Of a stretch of 64,000 nt of DNA, positions 1 through 14,140 are shown piece after piece. Within the stretch, counting starts at the first letter, position 1; every line of letters starts with the position of its first letter. Source of the stretch: Salinispora oceanensis (GTDB lineage Bacteria; Actinomycetota; Actinomycetes; Mycobacteriales; Micromonosporaceae); contig NZ_KB911579.1 of assembly GCF_000383575.1 (NCBI RefSeq), positions 747,707-811,706 of the forward strand. The letters run 5' to 3'. A program made the position numbers and the translations under genes. Under the pieces are notes generated by a model. That model ran no database searches. It was given only the letters and a program-made list of their open reading frames with translations, and was not told the origin of the DNA.

Positions 1-4390
<4,390 letters not shown>

Positions 4391-4500
4391 ACTTGAAGAA
4401 AATCCCAGCAACAAAAAACAATTTGCTGCCAAATTCAAGCCCAAGCCAACCCACCAAACAGCAGGCCAACCCAGACCAAAACGGCACTGGCTTTCCAAAC

Positions 4501-4530
4501 ACCCTGTTGAGTTCTCAAAGAACAACCACA
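4501..4530 (-). promoter_or_regulatory. rRNA leader boxA / antitermination element
   Basis: Minus-strand TGTTCTTTGAGAACTCAACA lies about 110 nt upstream of the 16S 5' end. It matches the usual actinobacterial rrn leader boxA followed by the stem that pairs for RNase III processing. The related spacer copy at 2477-2500 supports this. Confidence 0.65.
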
Positions 4531-4576
4531 CACCATCAGAACCCCAAACCAGGGCCCCTCCGGAGGCAACCGCTCT

Positions 4577-4606
4577 AAACTACCCGGACTATTCCGTGAT
4601 CGTCAA
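4577..4606 (-). promoter_or_regulatory. rrn promoter, proximal
   Basis: On the minus strand a -35 TTGACG (4606-4601) and a -10 TAGTTT (4582-4577) are separated by 18 nt and lie just upstream of the leader boxA. The TTGAC core and position fit the proximal rrn promoter. No transcription start is shown directly. Confidence 0.6.
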
Positions 4607-4747
4607 CCTGACGTTTCAGGCGACAAACTCGTCCTTTGCCGGCCCACAATCACGCACGCTAACTTCGCGGTCGCTACTATTGTGGGAATCGACAGACCGG
4701 CCGACGTCCGCTTCGCGGCCATCCGCCCGGCTCCTGCCGGCTTCAGT

Positions 4748-4776
4748 ACTCTACCCGGTCGGCTTCGTGATTGCAA
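4748..4776 (-). promoter_or_regulatory. rrn promoter, middle
   Basis: On the minus strand a -35 TTGCAA (4776-4771) and a -10 TAGAGT (4753-4748) are separated by 17 nt. Actinobacterial rrn operons commonly have several tandem promoters, and this is the second convincing one upstream of 16S. Confidence 0.5.
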
Positions 4777-4891
4777 CTCCGTCTCCGGAAGTTCCTCACA
4801 CCGCCCGCGCCCCAGCCCCGCTCGGCTATATCGCCACGGCCCTGGTGCCCGCTCTCTGCCGGTTTGCCCCGGCTTCCCGCGTGCAGAGAGA

Positions 4892-4920
4892 AAGTTACGC
4901 GGTCGCTCCGCAGAAGGCAA
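4892..4920 (-). promoter_or_regulatory. rrn promoter, distal (tentative)
   Basis: On the minus strand TTGCCT (4920-4915) and TAACTT (4897-4892) are separated by 17 nt. This is a reasonable sigma-70-type pair further upstream in the same 640-nt non-coding stretch. Nothing else is recognised between 4607 and 5027 except an 8-bp inverted repeat at 4643-4686. Confidence 0.4.
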
Positions 4921-5027
4921 ATCAAGATCCATCACTGGTGCCAGTCGGCCGTGGCAAACCTCCGGCAACCACCCACTCAACCGTGTGCGGAGGACCCGGA
5001 ACCGCCCATCCGTGGGAGAGTGTCTGC

Positions 5028-5249
5028 ATGGCCGAGCTGACAGCGACCCCGGTGCTGGCCAAGGACACGCTGCTCGGCCTACTCCTGCCGTTCTGGCAAC
5101 TCGTCATCGGCGCCGTCGTACTCGTCGTCCTGGTCCTGTCCATCGGCCGGCTCGCTCGCCGGGGACCGTCCCGAATGACGACGGCCCTCCTGGTCACGGC
5201 CGCTGCCATCGTCGGCCTCGCAACGATCGGTGTACTGCTCCAGGGCTGA
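5028..5249 (+). CDS. small two-helix membrane protein of unknown function
   Basis: A 73-residue protein. Residues about 16-42 form a long hydrophobic segment rich in Leu and Val, followed by an Arg-rich turn (RLARRGPSR). A second hydrophobic segment spans about 50-70, giving a hairpin in the membrane with the basic loop probably cytoplasmic. The start is ATG at 5028, preceded by GGGAGAG about 7 nt upstream. It reads away from the rRNA operon and is isolated, with 95 nt to the convergent nitrilase gene. I do not recognise a named family. Confidence 0.6.
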   Translation: MAELTATPVLAKDTLLGLLLPFWQLVIGAVVLVVLVLSIGRLARRGPSRMTTALLVTAAAIVGLATIGVLLQG

Positions 5250-5344
5250 GGATGGCCTTCAACGGACGGTCTTCAACGAACAGCCGCCCCACCGACGAGC
5301 CGCTCACCGCCGGCGACTCCGAACGCGCGGACGGGCTCAGAAAG

Positions 5345-6142
5345 CTAGAGACGACGGTTGGCCAGGCTCGGCAACTCGGCCCGGACCGTTCGCAGCCGCT
5401 CCAGGTCGAGGTCGACAATCGCGAGGCCAGCACCATCCGGCACCTGGGCGAGCACCGTCCCCCAGGGATCTATCACCATGCTGCGCCCAAAGCAGGTGCG
5501 GCTCGGCTCGTGGTCCCCCGTCTGTGCGGCAGCCGCAACGAAGCACTGGTTCTCGATGGCGCGGGCGCGCAACAGCACCTCCCAGTGGTCCCGCCCCGTG
5601 TGCAACATGAAAGCTGCCGGGACAAGGAGTAGGTCTGCCTCGCCGTCCGTGACGAGCTGGCGATAGAGCTCGGGGAAACGAAGGTCGTAGCAGATCGACA
5701 GCCCGACCCGAATGCCCTCCACGTCAACGACGACCGGCTGCGAGCCGGCAGCGACCGTGGCTGACTCCAGGTACGACACGCGCCCGGGAATCTCCACGTC
5801 GTACAGGTGGATCTTGCGGTAGCTGGCAGCGAGCGCCCCGGAACGGTCGAACACCAGGCAGGTGTTGTACGAATGCTCCGGGTCCGGACCCCGCTCGTGG
5901 ATCGAGCCAACGACGACCCAGATGCCGAGCCGCTGCGCGACGTCGGCGAAGAACTGCCCGACCTCCCCGTCCACCGGCTCCGCGTCCGGTTGCCCCACGA
6001 CCGGACCGAGATAGTCGACGTACTCGGGGAGGATCGCGAGATCGGCACCACCGGCTGCCGCCCGCTTCAGCAGGGCCTCGGCGGCAGCCAGATTCGTCTC
6101 TCGGTCATCCCGGGCGTTCAACTGGCAGACCGCGACACGCAT
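5345..6142 (-). CDS. carbon-nitrogen hydrolase (nitrilase superfamily, Nit1/Nit2-like amidase)
   Basis: A 265-residue enzyme of the nitrilase superfamily. The Glu-Lys-Cys triad is visible as E40 (ILPEYVDY), K110 (YRKIHLYDV) and C151 (ICYDLRFPELYR). The FPELYR context and length match the Nit branch, which hydrolyses amide bonds; members include deaminated glutathione amidase and omega-amidase. The true substrate cannot be read from sequence, and a glutathione-based substrate is unlikely in a mycothiol organism. It ends 126 nt downstream of clpX and is convergent with the small membrane protein gene. The start MRVAVCQLN is the usual family N-terminus. Confidence 0.9.
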   Translation of the reverse strand: MRVAVCQLNARDDRETNLAAAEALLKRAAAGGADLAILPEYVDYLGPVVGQPDAEPVDGEVGQFFADVAQRLGIWVVVGSIHERGPDPEHSYNTCLVFDRSGALAASYRKIHLYDVEIPGRVSYLESATVAAGSQPVVVDVEGIRVGLSICYDLRFPELYRQLVTDGEADLLLVPAAFMLHTGRDHWEVLLRARAIENQCFVAAAAQTGDHEPSRTCFGRSMVIDPWGTVLAQVPDGAGLAIVDLDLERLRTVRAELPSLANRRL

Positions 6143-6267
6143 GGACCCAGGTTACGGGCAGGGAAGTCAACGGAACAGGAGCAGGACTACGGCCACGTCA
6201 AAGTCGGCAACAGCGGAGCGCCCAGAACCTCGAGGGCCCGGTTAGACCCCAGCGTGAGTCAGCTCGA

Positions 6268-7557
<1,290 letters not shown>

Positions 7558-7711
7558 CCACAGTCTCCCTGCACTCGTCGGCCAGCGATCCGGCCATGGC
7601 CCCGGACACCGCGCGCCGCCCATCTCAGCTACCTGCCGGATCGACCGGCGAAGCGGTACAGACCCGACGTTACCCGCTGGCGCGGGTTTCTCCGACCCCT
7701 AAAACGGGTGT

Positions 7712-7751
7712 GTCAGAGGTCGGTCGAGGCTACCCCCGGCCGACCTCTGAC
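7712..7751 (-). terminator. hairpin downstream of clpP2
   Basis: A perfect 12-bp inverted repeat, GTCAGAGGTCGG (7712-7723) and its complement (7740-7751), with a 16-nt loop. It lies 11 nt after the clpP2 stop and 155 nt before the clpX start. There is no U-tract, as is common in high-GC actinobacteria. It could end or attenuate clpP transcription. Confidence 0.65.
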
Positions 7752-7761
7752 CTGATCCGGC

Positions 7762-8424
7762 TCAGTTGGCGGCGTTAGCGGCCAGTAAGCCCTTCTTACG
7801 GCTGGTGAGGATGGTGTCGACCAGCCCGTACTCACGGGACTCCTCGGCCGTCATAATCTTATCCCGATCGATATCCTTACGGACCTTCTCCACCGGCTGG
7901 TTGCAGTGCCGGGAGAGCATCTCTTCCAGCTGGGTACGCATCCGCAGAATCTCCCGGGCCTGGATCTCGATATCCGAGCCCTGCCCGTAGCCCCCTTCAG
8001 TGGCAGGCTGGTGGATGATGATCCGCGAATTCGGCAGCGCCATCCGCTTACCGGGCGTGCCGGCCGAGAGCAGCACCGCCGCCGCACTGGCCGCCTGCCC
8101 CAGGCAGACCGTCTGGATATCCGGCCGCACGTACTGCATGGTGTCGTAGATCGCCGTCATGGCCGTGAACGAGCCGCCCGGCGAGTTGATGTACATGATG
8201 ATGTCGCGGTCCGGGTCGGTGCCCTCCAGCGTGAGCAGCTGGGCCATCACGTCGTTGGCCGACGCGTCATCCACCTGGACCCCGAGGAAGATGATCCGAT
8301 CCTCGAAGAGCTTGTTGTACGGGTTGGATTCCTTCACCCCGTACGACGTGCGCTCGACGAACGACGGCAGGACATAGCGGTTGTGCACGGCCGCGAACTG
8401 CGGCGGCAGGCTCAGGTCGGTCAT
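7762..8424 (-). CDS. clpP2: ATP-dependent Clp protease proteolytic subunit ClpP2
   Basis: Serine protease ring subunit of 220 residues. Catalytic residues by alignment to the family are S113 (GQAASAAA), H138 (IIIHQP) and D188 (DIDRDKIM). The start is ATG at 8424 with GAGGAG 7 nt upstream, and MTDLSLPPQF matches the normal N-terminus. The frame stays open further upstream but runs into clpP1. The gene is 14 nt downstream of clpP1. In actinobacteria ClpP1 and ClpP2 form a mixed tetradecamer that works with ClpX or ClpC1. Confidence 0.96.
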   Translation of the reverse strand: MTDLSLPPQFAAVHNRYVLPSFVERTSYGVKESNPYNKLFEDRIIFLGVQVDDASANDVMAQLLTLEGTDPDRDIIMYINSPGGSFTAMTAIYDTMQYVRPDIQTVCLGQAASAAAVLLSAGTPGKRMALPNSRIIIHQPATEGGYGQGSDIEIQAREILRMRTQLEEMLSRHCNQPVEKVRKDIDRDKIMTAEESREYGLVDTILTSRKKGLLAANAAN

Positions 8425-8438
8425 CGTCAGCTCCTCGC

Positions 8439-9080
8439 TCAGCTCAGGGTCCCGGCGCCTTCCGGAACCTGAGCGGCCCCGGTGATCACCTTGTCGATGA
8501 AGCCGTACTCCATGGCCTCCTGGGCGGTGAACCAACGGTCACGGTCCGAGTCCGCCTCGATCTCCGCCTGAGTCTGGCCGGTGTGGAAAGCGACCCGCTC
8601 CTGGAACATCCGCTTGGTGTAGAGCATCTGCTCCGCCTGGATAGCAATGTCCGAGGCAGTACCGCCCATGCCACCCGATGGCTGGTGCATCATGATCCGG
8701 GCATGCGGCAGGGCGTACCGCTTGCCCTTGGTGCCGGCGCAGAGCAGAAGCTGACCCATTGAGGCCGCCATGCCCATCGCCACCGTGGACACGTCATTGT
8801 CGATGAACTGCATCGTGTCGTAGATCGCCATGCCCGAGTAGACCGAGCCGCCCGGCGAGTTGATCCAGAGGTTGATGTCGCGGTCCGGGTCCTCCGCGGC
8901 GAGCAGCAGCAGCTGCGCGCAGATGCGGTTGGCGACCTGGTCAGTCACCTCGCTGCCCAGGAAGATGATCCGCTCCTTGAGCAACCGGTTGTAGACCGAG
9001 TCGTCGAGGTTGCCAATGTTGTCGCCACCGCGGGCGTCGATCGCCCGGAGCGGCGTCGGCGGGATGTGCATGTCGGTCAT
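8439..9080 (-). CDS. clpP1: ATP-dependent Clp protease proteolytic subunit ClpP1
   Basis: First gene of the clpP1-clpP2 operon, 213 residues. The triad is S107 (GMAASMGQ), H132 (IMMHQP) and D181 (DSDRDRWF). ATG at 9080 is used; an internal ATG three codons later is possible. The product is the partner ring of ClpP2. A strong hairpin at 9198-9247 separates it from the upstream tig gene. Confidence 0.96.
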   Translation of the reverse strand: MTDMHIPPTPLRAIDARGGDNIGNLDDSVYNRLLKERIIFLGSEVTDQVANRICAQLLLLAAEDPDRDINLWINSPGGSVYSGMAIYDTMQFIDNDVSTVAMGMAASMGQLLLCAGTKGKRYALPHARIMMHQPSGGMGGTASDIAIQAEQMLYTKRMFQERVAFHTGQTQAEIEADSDRDRWFTAQEAMEYGFIDKVITGAAQVPEGAGTLS

Positions 9081-9197
9081 GGCAGCCCTTCGCTCTCCGT
9101 ACCGTCCTACCCGACACTAACGGCTCGACCGAGTGGCAGAACCCCGGTCGGGGCACTGTTCGCTCTCAGCGCAGCCCGGTCAGGCGTACCCAAAAAC

Positions 9198-9247
9198 AGG
9201 TTTCGGCCGTCGCCCCAGCCAAACGGCAGGGACGGCGGCCGAAACCT
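9198..9247 (-). terminator. terminator hairpin after tig
   Basis: AGGTTTCGGCCG (9198-9209) pairs perfectly with 9236-9247. Inner GCCGTC/GACGGC bases can extend the stem. It starts 5 nt after the tig stop codon and precedes clpP1, so it most likely ends the tig transcript. Confidence 0.75.
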
Positions 9248-9251
9248 ACGA

Positions 9252-10598
9252 TCATTCCGCGTGAGCGTGCGCGGCCTCGTTCTCGGCGCGCAGGGCGTCG
9301 AGGCTTACCGCCTCGCCGGTAGCGTCCTTGATCGTGATGTGATCCATGATCGAAGCCAGGGCCTTGCCCCGCCGGACGTCACCGTAGACCGCGCCGGCGG
9401 CACCGGAGCGGACCAGCTGGTCGTAGAACTGCTGCGGCGCCACCCCGGCCCGCTGCGCCCGGTGCACGATCTCGTGGCCGAACTCGTCGTCGGAGACCTG
9501 AATCTCCTGCGCGTCGGCGACGGTGTCCAGCAGGAGCTGAATCTTCACGCCCTGGGTGGCCGCCTCGGTCAGCTCGGTGTTGATCTGCTCCTCGGTCTTC
9601 TCCTCGGCCGCGAGGTACTCCTCCATCGAGGCACCGATCCGCTCGAGCTGATCCACCATCGACGCCTTGCGGCTCTCGACCTCCTCGCGGACAACACCCT
9701 CCGGCGCCGGCACCTCGGCCGCCTCAACAATCTGCTCAAGGGCCTTGTCCCGGGCGGCGTAGATCTGCTCGACCTGCTTGCTCCGGGTCACCCGCTCGCG
9801 GACGTCGTCGCGAAGCTCCGCCATGGTGTCGAACTCACTCGCCAGCTCGGCGAACTCGTCGTCCAGCTCCGGCAGCTCCTTCTCCTTGACCGTGCGGACC
9901 GTCACCGAGACCTCGGCGTCGCGACCGGCGTAGTCCCCGCCGACGAGCTGTGTGGTGAAGGTGGTGCTCGCGTCGGCCGCCAATCCGACGACGGCCTCGT
10001 CCAGGCCCGGCAGGAGCTGCTTGCTGCCGACCTCGTGCGAGAGGTTGGTCGCCGAGCCCCCCGGGACCTCCTCGCCGTCAACGGTCGCGTTCAGGTCGAT
10101 CTGCACGAAGTCGCCCTCGGCGGCAGCCCGCTCGACGGTCTTCAGCGTCGCGAACCGCTCCCGCAGGCTCTGCACCTGCTCATCGAGCTCGCTGTCATCG
10201 ATCTTCAGCTCGTCAACAGTCACCTCGACCGTCGACAGGTCGGGAAGGTTGAGCTCCGGCCGGATGTCCACCTCGGCGGTGAAGTTGAGCGAGTCGCCGT
10301 CCGCGAACTCGGTGATCTCGACCTCGGGACGACCCAGCGTCTTCAGGTCGTGCTCGCGCACCGCCGAGAGGATGTTCTGCGGGATGGCCTCCTGGACCGC
10401 CTCGTTGAGCACGGTGCCCCGGCCGACCCGCTGATCGATCACGGCAGCCGGAACCTTCCCCCGACGGAAGCCGGGAACCTGGACCTGCTGGCCGATCTCC
10501 CGGTACGCCTTCTTGAGGCTCGGCTCGAGCTCGACGAACGGCACCTCGATGGCGAGCCGCACGCGCGTCGGGCTCAGAGTCTCGACGGTGCTCTTCAC
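9252..10598 (-). CDS. tig: trigger factor, ribosome-associated peptidyl-prolyl isomerase chaperone
   Basis: A 448-residue chaperone that docks at the ribosomal exit tunnel. The start is GTG at 10598 (VKSTVETLSPTRVRL), preceded by AGGAG 9 nt upstream; the frame is open far upstream only because of GC-rich composition. Residues 1-110 are the ribosome-binding domain with the conserved VPGFRRGKVP signature. Next comes the FKBP-type PPIase domain (GDFVQIDLNATVDGE onward). The acidic helical C-terminal chaperone domain ends in AENEAAHAHAE. The order tig-clpP1-clpP2-clpX is typical. Confidence 0.96.
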   Translation of the reverse strand: MKSTVETLSPTRVRLAIEVPFVELEPSLKKAYREIGQQVQVPGFRRGKVPAAVIDQRVGRGTVLNEAVQEAIPQNILSAVREHDLKTLGRPEVEITEFADGDSLNFTAEVDIRPELNLPDLSTVEVTVDELKIDDSELDEQVQSLRERFATLKTVERAAAEGDFVQIDLNATVDGEEVPGGSATNLSHEVGSKQLLPGLDEAVVGLAADASTTFTTQLVGGDYAGRDAEVSVTVRTVKEKELPELDDEFAELASEFDTMAELRDDVRERVTRSKQVEQIYAARDKALEQIVEAAEVPAPEGVVREEVESRKASMVDQLERIGASMEEYLAAEEKTEEQINTELTEAATQGVKIQLLLDTVADAQEIQVSDDEFGHEIVHRAQRAGVAPQQFYDQLVRSGAAGAVYGDVRRGKALASIMDHITIKDATGEAVSLDALRAENEAAHAHAE

Positions 10599-10740
10599 AG
10601 GCGTACTCCTTGACGGATCTTGGTGGTCTGGGCGCTTCTTCAGCCCATCGAGTGTAGGCGAGCCGGTACGGCCTGCAGGCAGTGCCCGGGAACCACGCGT
10701 AGAACGGCGGCGCCCGGGTCGACCCGGCCGCGAACGACAG

Positions 10741-10814
10741 TCGGGGTGGCGGGATTTGAACCCACGGCCCCTCGCTCCCAAAGCGAGTGCGCTACCAAGC
10801 TGCGCCACACCCCG
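10741..10814 (-). tRNA. tRNA-Pro (anticodon TGG)
   Basis: On the minus strand the acceptor CGGGGTG pairs with CACCCCG followed by discriminator A. The anticodon stem CTCGC/GCGAG encloses loop TTTGGGA, giving anticodon TGG (Pro). The T-arm GTGGGTTCAAATCCCGC is canonical. The mature gene is 74 nt and CCA is not encoded. It lies between tig and the opposite-strand tRNA-Gly. Confidence 0.96.
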
Positions 10815-11095
10815 TGGCGGGATGCAGTCTATGCCGTCCACGCCCACGCACACTTCCCCGGGGCCACATCCGATCGCGTGTTCCGCCGTTGGGTCGACCG
10901 ACGGAGCCCACCGGCCGGCTCGTGGCGGACGGCAACAGCAACCCGTCCGGTCGCACCGCACCCCCCAGGAGCAGCACTGTCCCGAGCGCACCCGGACCGG
11001 GCCCGAGGCTCGTTCCCGACCACAGCCATGGGCAGGCTGCGCGGAGATCGGCGGCATTGGGTACGCTGTCGGCGCGCCTCCACACGGAGGCCGTC

Positions 11096-11166
11096 GCGGG
11101 CGTAGCTCAATGGTAGAGCTTCAGTCTTCCAAACTGACGGTGCGGGTTCGATTCCCGTCGCCCGCT
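11096..11166 (+). tRNA. tRNA-Gly (anticodon TCC)
   Basis: Acceptor GCGGGCG pairs with CGCCCGC. D-arm GTAGCTCAATGGTAGAGC, anticodon loop CTTCCAA (anticodon TCC) and T-arm GCGGGTTCGATTCCCGT are all canonical. CCA follows directly at 11167-11169. The 3' end faces a decayed integrase gene, so this tRNA is the probable attachment site of the island at 11223-14640. Confidence 0.96.
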
Positions 11167-11177
11167 CCACCGCACTC

Positions 11178-11215
11178 CGGCCCAGGTCAACGGCACGATC
11201 GCCGAACCTGGGCCG
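11178..11215 (+). terminator. terminator of tRNA-Gly
   Basis: CGGCCCAGGT (11178-11187) pairs perfectly with 11206-11215. A T-rich tract (TTCTCGTTCAGCTTTCTTT) follows. It begins 9 nt after the encoded CCA of tRNA-Gly. Confidence 0.8.
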
Positions 11216-11222
11216 TTCTCGT

Positions 11223-12120
11223 TCAGCTTTCTTTGATCTTGCATGCCATTCGCGTGCCAATAGCACCGGCCGTGCCGCCCGAGGCCGCTTCACGTGCCGT
11301 CCGCCCGGTCTTGCCCTTGGCTGCCTTCCGCTTCGTCGACTCGTCGCCGGCCCCGCCTGACTGCGTCGGCCCGTCCCCGGCCGCCGTGGTCGGCTTGCCC
11401 TTGATCGATTGCATCAGGGTCCCGGGGGCTCGCCCGGTCGCCGCCGCCAGGTTGTTGCCCGTGTGCCGCAGGTCGTGAGTGGAATTGGGGGGGCATGCCA
11501 GCCGCCCGCAGCGCCATTGCCCAATCGACCGCGGCCGAAAGTTGCCGGAACGCAGCACCGCCCCCTGTCCCCGGTAAAGACCAGCGCTTCCGACCCTTCC
11601 CCACGAACTCGTCCAGGTGATCGGCCAACACGAGCCGAGCCGCCGCCGGCAGCGTCACCACCCGATTGCCCTCCTCCGGCTTCGGCGGCCCGAACTCCAT
11701 CCGGTTTGCGCAACGCCGCCAGCTCACCCCAGCGCAGCCCGGAGTACTCGGCGACGATCACCAACGCGGAGAACCGGACCGGCATCCGGTCCGCGAGCGC
11801 GAGCGCCTGGACTACGGTCACCGCCGGCCGCTCCGACGTGTGATAGCGGTCATAACCCGGATACGGCACGGGTTATGCCGGATCAGCTCGTCTTCCTGCA
11901 CAGCGGTGAGGATCGCTCGCAGCAGCGAGTGCGCCTCGACCGCCTGCGGTTCGCTCGTGCCGCCGTCGAGCAACGTGCGCCGCCAGGTAGGGATGGTCGG
12001 CGGCTTGACCGCACCCAGGGCGAGCCCGCCGAGGTGCGGACCCTAAGCCGACACTTCCGGATGCCGCTCGGCCTGGGCAATACGAGCACACCGCGTCGGA
12101 ATCTCGGGCCATAGAGTTGC
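11223..12120 (-). pseudogene. decayed tyrosine recombinase (integrase)
   Basis: Pieces of a phage/ICE-type integrase lie in order but in different frames on the minus strand. First is a core-binding segment around 11880-12040 (WRRTLLDGGTSEP...LLRAILTAVQEDELIRHNPC). Next is the catalytic start around 11700-11870 with the box I Arg region EYSGLRWGELAALR. A segment with PEEGNRVVTLP follows at about 11600-11690. Last is the box II motif HDLRHTGNNLAAATG near 11440-11480, ending RMACKIKES. At least three frameshifts and an in-frame stop near 12055 separate them, and the N-terminal arm-binding domain is missing. The gene would point toward the 3' end of tRNA-Gly 57 nt away, a classic att-integrase layout. 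Confidence 0.8.
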
Positions 12121-12130
12121 GCCAGGCATC

Positions 12131-13573
12131 TTAAAGGTAGTACTCCGTCTCGTAATAGCGCCGGAATCCACTCGGGAGGGATTCGCTCGGAACCCACTCC
12201 GCAATCACGTCACTGAGCGCAAAACCAACCGTCATGCTGGGCATTACGAGCGCATCTGCTGCCCGCTGATAGGAAGCAAACTCTAGATGCTTACGAATCT
12301 CACCCTCGACGCTAGCTAAACCTTCAATCATATTTGGCGGCTTCGTTCGCGTGCGACCGGAGGAATCTCTGGCCAAGTCCTCAAATACTCGCTTCGCATC
12401 AGTCGACACCTTATCGGTCGTTATCACGAAGGCCTCATCGGCCCCGTATCTGACCCTTCGATAGTTGAATGGATGGGCATCCCCCGGCCCGAATTCTCGA
12501 TCTTTAAGTTCAAAGATCCACAACTTACTCATGAACTCGATGATGATGTCAACTTCCTCACCCGAGTCCTCAAGGTTCCAGACTATGGAGCGGGTCGGGA
12601 TGCCTAGGTCTACCAGTCGCTTAGTCACCCATACCGTCATCCAATGAGACCCCTGCGCCAACGAGCGCCCGAGTGTAGATACGCTGTATCCTTCACTCAA
12701 AAGTTCCTGCGAGTAGGTTCGCGCACATTTGCCGCACCTAATATTTGCGATGGGTGCCGTTTGTGTCTCGTTGGCATTCGAGAAACGTGCCAGCGGGGCA
12801 GAGGTACCCTTGCAGGCAAGTAGAAACTCAGTGGAGGTTAGTCCGGCAGACGCAAGATCGGTAAGCGCTGCCTGCACTACTTCCCGCTTAGCGCCTCGCC
12901 GAGCAAGGATGTCCGATTCCCTTCCGAACCCGGCTTCACTCAACTCCCTTAGCAGTTCACGGTTCGCCTGAATGCTCAAAACATCGGCGCCCTTTACCGT
13001 CTCACCACCAAGATCGGGGCTGGAAAAACGAGCGGCAGTCGCTTCCGAGGCCAGCTTTTCAAGAAGCCTCTCTAAGCGCGGCGACTCAAGGTCCACCTCC
13101 TCCCATTTAAGGGAAGCCGAACCCTTCGAGTGTTTAGCCACTTGCTCCTCGAAGGCTTCAAGGAAGTCCTTCAAGATCTCATCCGAATCTGCACTCTCCT
13201 TCGCCACGACCCCAATTAAAATGCTCCGCCTTAGCTTTTTACGTCGAATCGCCGGAGAGTATTCCATGACCTCGTAATTGTAGAAATCTTCTGGGTGGTT
13301 CGACTCTCGAACGTTGGTTATCGAGATAATCGCATCATCTTTGAAGAAGACGTCGCCAGCACCCCCCGCAGACGCTCCAGCCGCGCCACGATAGCGACCC
13401 AGTGAAATTCGCATTGATTTTATGCTGGCCAGTCCTGCCATTCGGGCAAACGATCTCTCTGCTGCTAGCGCCGCGGGCTGCCAACGCTTTTGCTCAAGCA
13501 TTCCGTCTAAATACTTCCGAAAGTTTTCCTGCGTGACATCGTGTCGCGCATACATGTAACTTACTTTAAGCAT
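12131..13573 (-). CDS. large protein with a PD-(D/E)XK nuclease-like motif, island-encoded
   Basis: A 480-residue protein of no family I recognise. Residues 334-358 show a PD-(D/E)XK-like core: D342 in GEEVDIIIEF, then E355 and K357 in LWIFELKD. This is the layout of restriction-type nucleases (D, hydrophobic strand, E-x-K). A single CxxC (C280, C283) lies before it, and residues about 215-262 could form a small winged-helix segment. The N-terminal 110 residues are acidic/aromatic and unlike known domains. The start is ATG at 13573 with GGAGAGG upstream; a longer frame adds 19 unlikely residues. A good promoter lies at 13602-13630. GC content is clearly lower than in neighbouring genes, so recent transfer is likely. 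A defence function is inference only. Confidence 0.8.
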   Translation of the reverse strand: MLKVSYMYARHDVTQENFRKYLDGMLEQKRWQPAALAAERSFARMAGLASIKSMRISLGRYRGAAGASAGGAGDVFFKDDAIISITNVRESNHPEDFYNYEVMEYSPAIRRKKLRRSILIGVVAKESADSDEILKDFLEAFEEQVAKHSKGSASLKWEEVDLESPRLERLLEKLASEATAARFSSPDLGGETVKGADVLSIQANRELLRELSEAGFGRESDILARRGAKREVVQAALTDLASAGLTSTEFLLACKGTSAPLARFSNANETQTAPIANIRCGKCARTYSQELLSEGYSVSTLGRSLAQGSHWMTVWVTKRLVDLGIPTRSIVWNLEDSGEEVDIIIEFMSKLWIFELKDREFGPGDAHPFNYRRVRYGADEAFVITTDKVSTDAKRVFEDLARDSSGRTRTKPPNMIEGLASVEGEIRKHLEFASYQRAADALVMPSMTVGFALSDVIAEWVPSESLPSGFRRYYETEYYL

Positions 13574-13601
13574 GTACCTCTCCACGCCTTGGGGTTCGGC
13601 A

Positions 13602-13630
13602 ACTGTAATTGAAGAACAATGGTGCCGCAA
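13602..13630 (-). promoter_or_regulatory. promoter of the nuclease-like gene
   Basis: On the minus strand -35 TTGCGG (13630-13625) and -10 TACAGT (13607-13602) are separated by 17 nt. The predicted start site leaves a leader of about 20 nt that contains the GGAGAGG ribosome-binding site. Confidence 0.6.
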
Positions 13631-13742
13631 TTGCGCAAATCCGCCGAACGACTGCCAGCACTTAACTTTCCGCCATTTTGGGTACTTTGCGACTAGCAGG
13701 TGTCTACAAGCTGACAGATTGGCGAAGGGTCGGCGTGTGAAC

Positions 13743-13931
13743 CTAGCGGTTAGAAGCTAGGAGTCCTAGAATAGTTTCTGCGTCCCGCAGAGGTGCATGG
13801 TAGGCAGCGAGCCCTACCTGATAGGTAATCATCTCGGCAGGGTCACCGGAGTAGGTTGGCCGATGCTTCAACCCCCGTCGCAACTTCGACGCTTACGCCT
13901 CGACCTGTACGTATTCCATGTGATCGGTCAC
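13743..13931 (-). pseudogene. small broken gene, possible toxin-antitoxin partner remnant
   Basis: A frame of 63 codons starting GTG at 13931 reads VTDHMEYVQVEA, one TAA stop, then a protein-like stretch (ASKLRRGLKHR, PAEMITYQVGLAAYHAPL, ILGLLASNR) to a TAG at 13743. A single base change would restore about 61 residues. It follows the frameshifted antitoxin-like remnant by about 20 nt in the same direction. I do not recognise its family, and it may not have been a gene. Confidence 0.35.
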
Positions 13932-13952
13932 TGCCGAAACGTTCTCGAAGGA

Positions 13953-14140
13953 TCAAGGCACGGCGCTGGCCCGCCGAAAGGCGTACAGATCGGCGAGGAA
14001 GTCGTCCAACTCTTCGTCGGACTCGACAGGTCCGGCCGGGCCAGGTCGTCAACGGAGGCGACCGGCCGCACACCCTGCCGGCGGGCCAACTCCTCCGCCG
14101 GCACATGCTCAGCGGTCGGCCACTCGGGCTTGAGCCGCAC
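13953..14140 (-). pseudogene. frameshifted small antitoxin-like gene
   Basis: Starting near GTG 14140, one frame reads KPEWPTAEHVPAEELARRQ then VRPVASVDDLARPDL. After a one-base slip near 14030 the next frame reads ESDEELDDFLADLYAFRRAS and a stop at 13953. The combined protein of about 62 residues resembles small acidic actinobacterial proteins often annotated as antitoxins (SVDDLA...SDEELDDFLADLY pattern). The frameshift makes it a pseudogene unless the sequence has an error. Confidence 0.45.

Noticed and set aside
9252..11057. Extended N-terminus of trigger factor through the tRNA-Pro gene
   Set aside because: The extension crosses a tRNA and is not conserved; GTG 10598 has a good ribosome-binding site.
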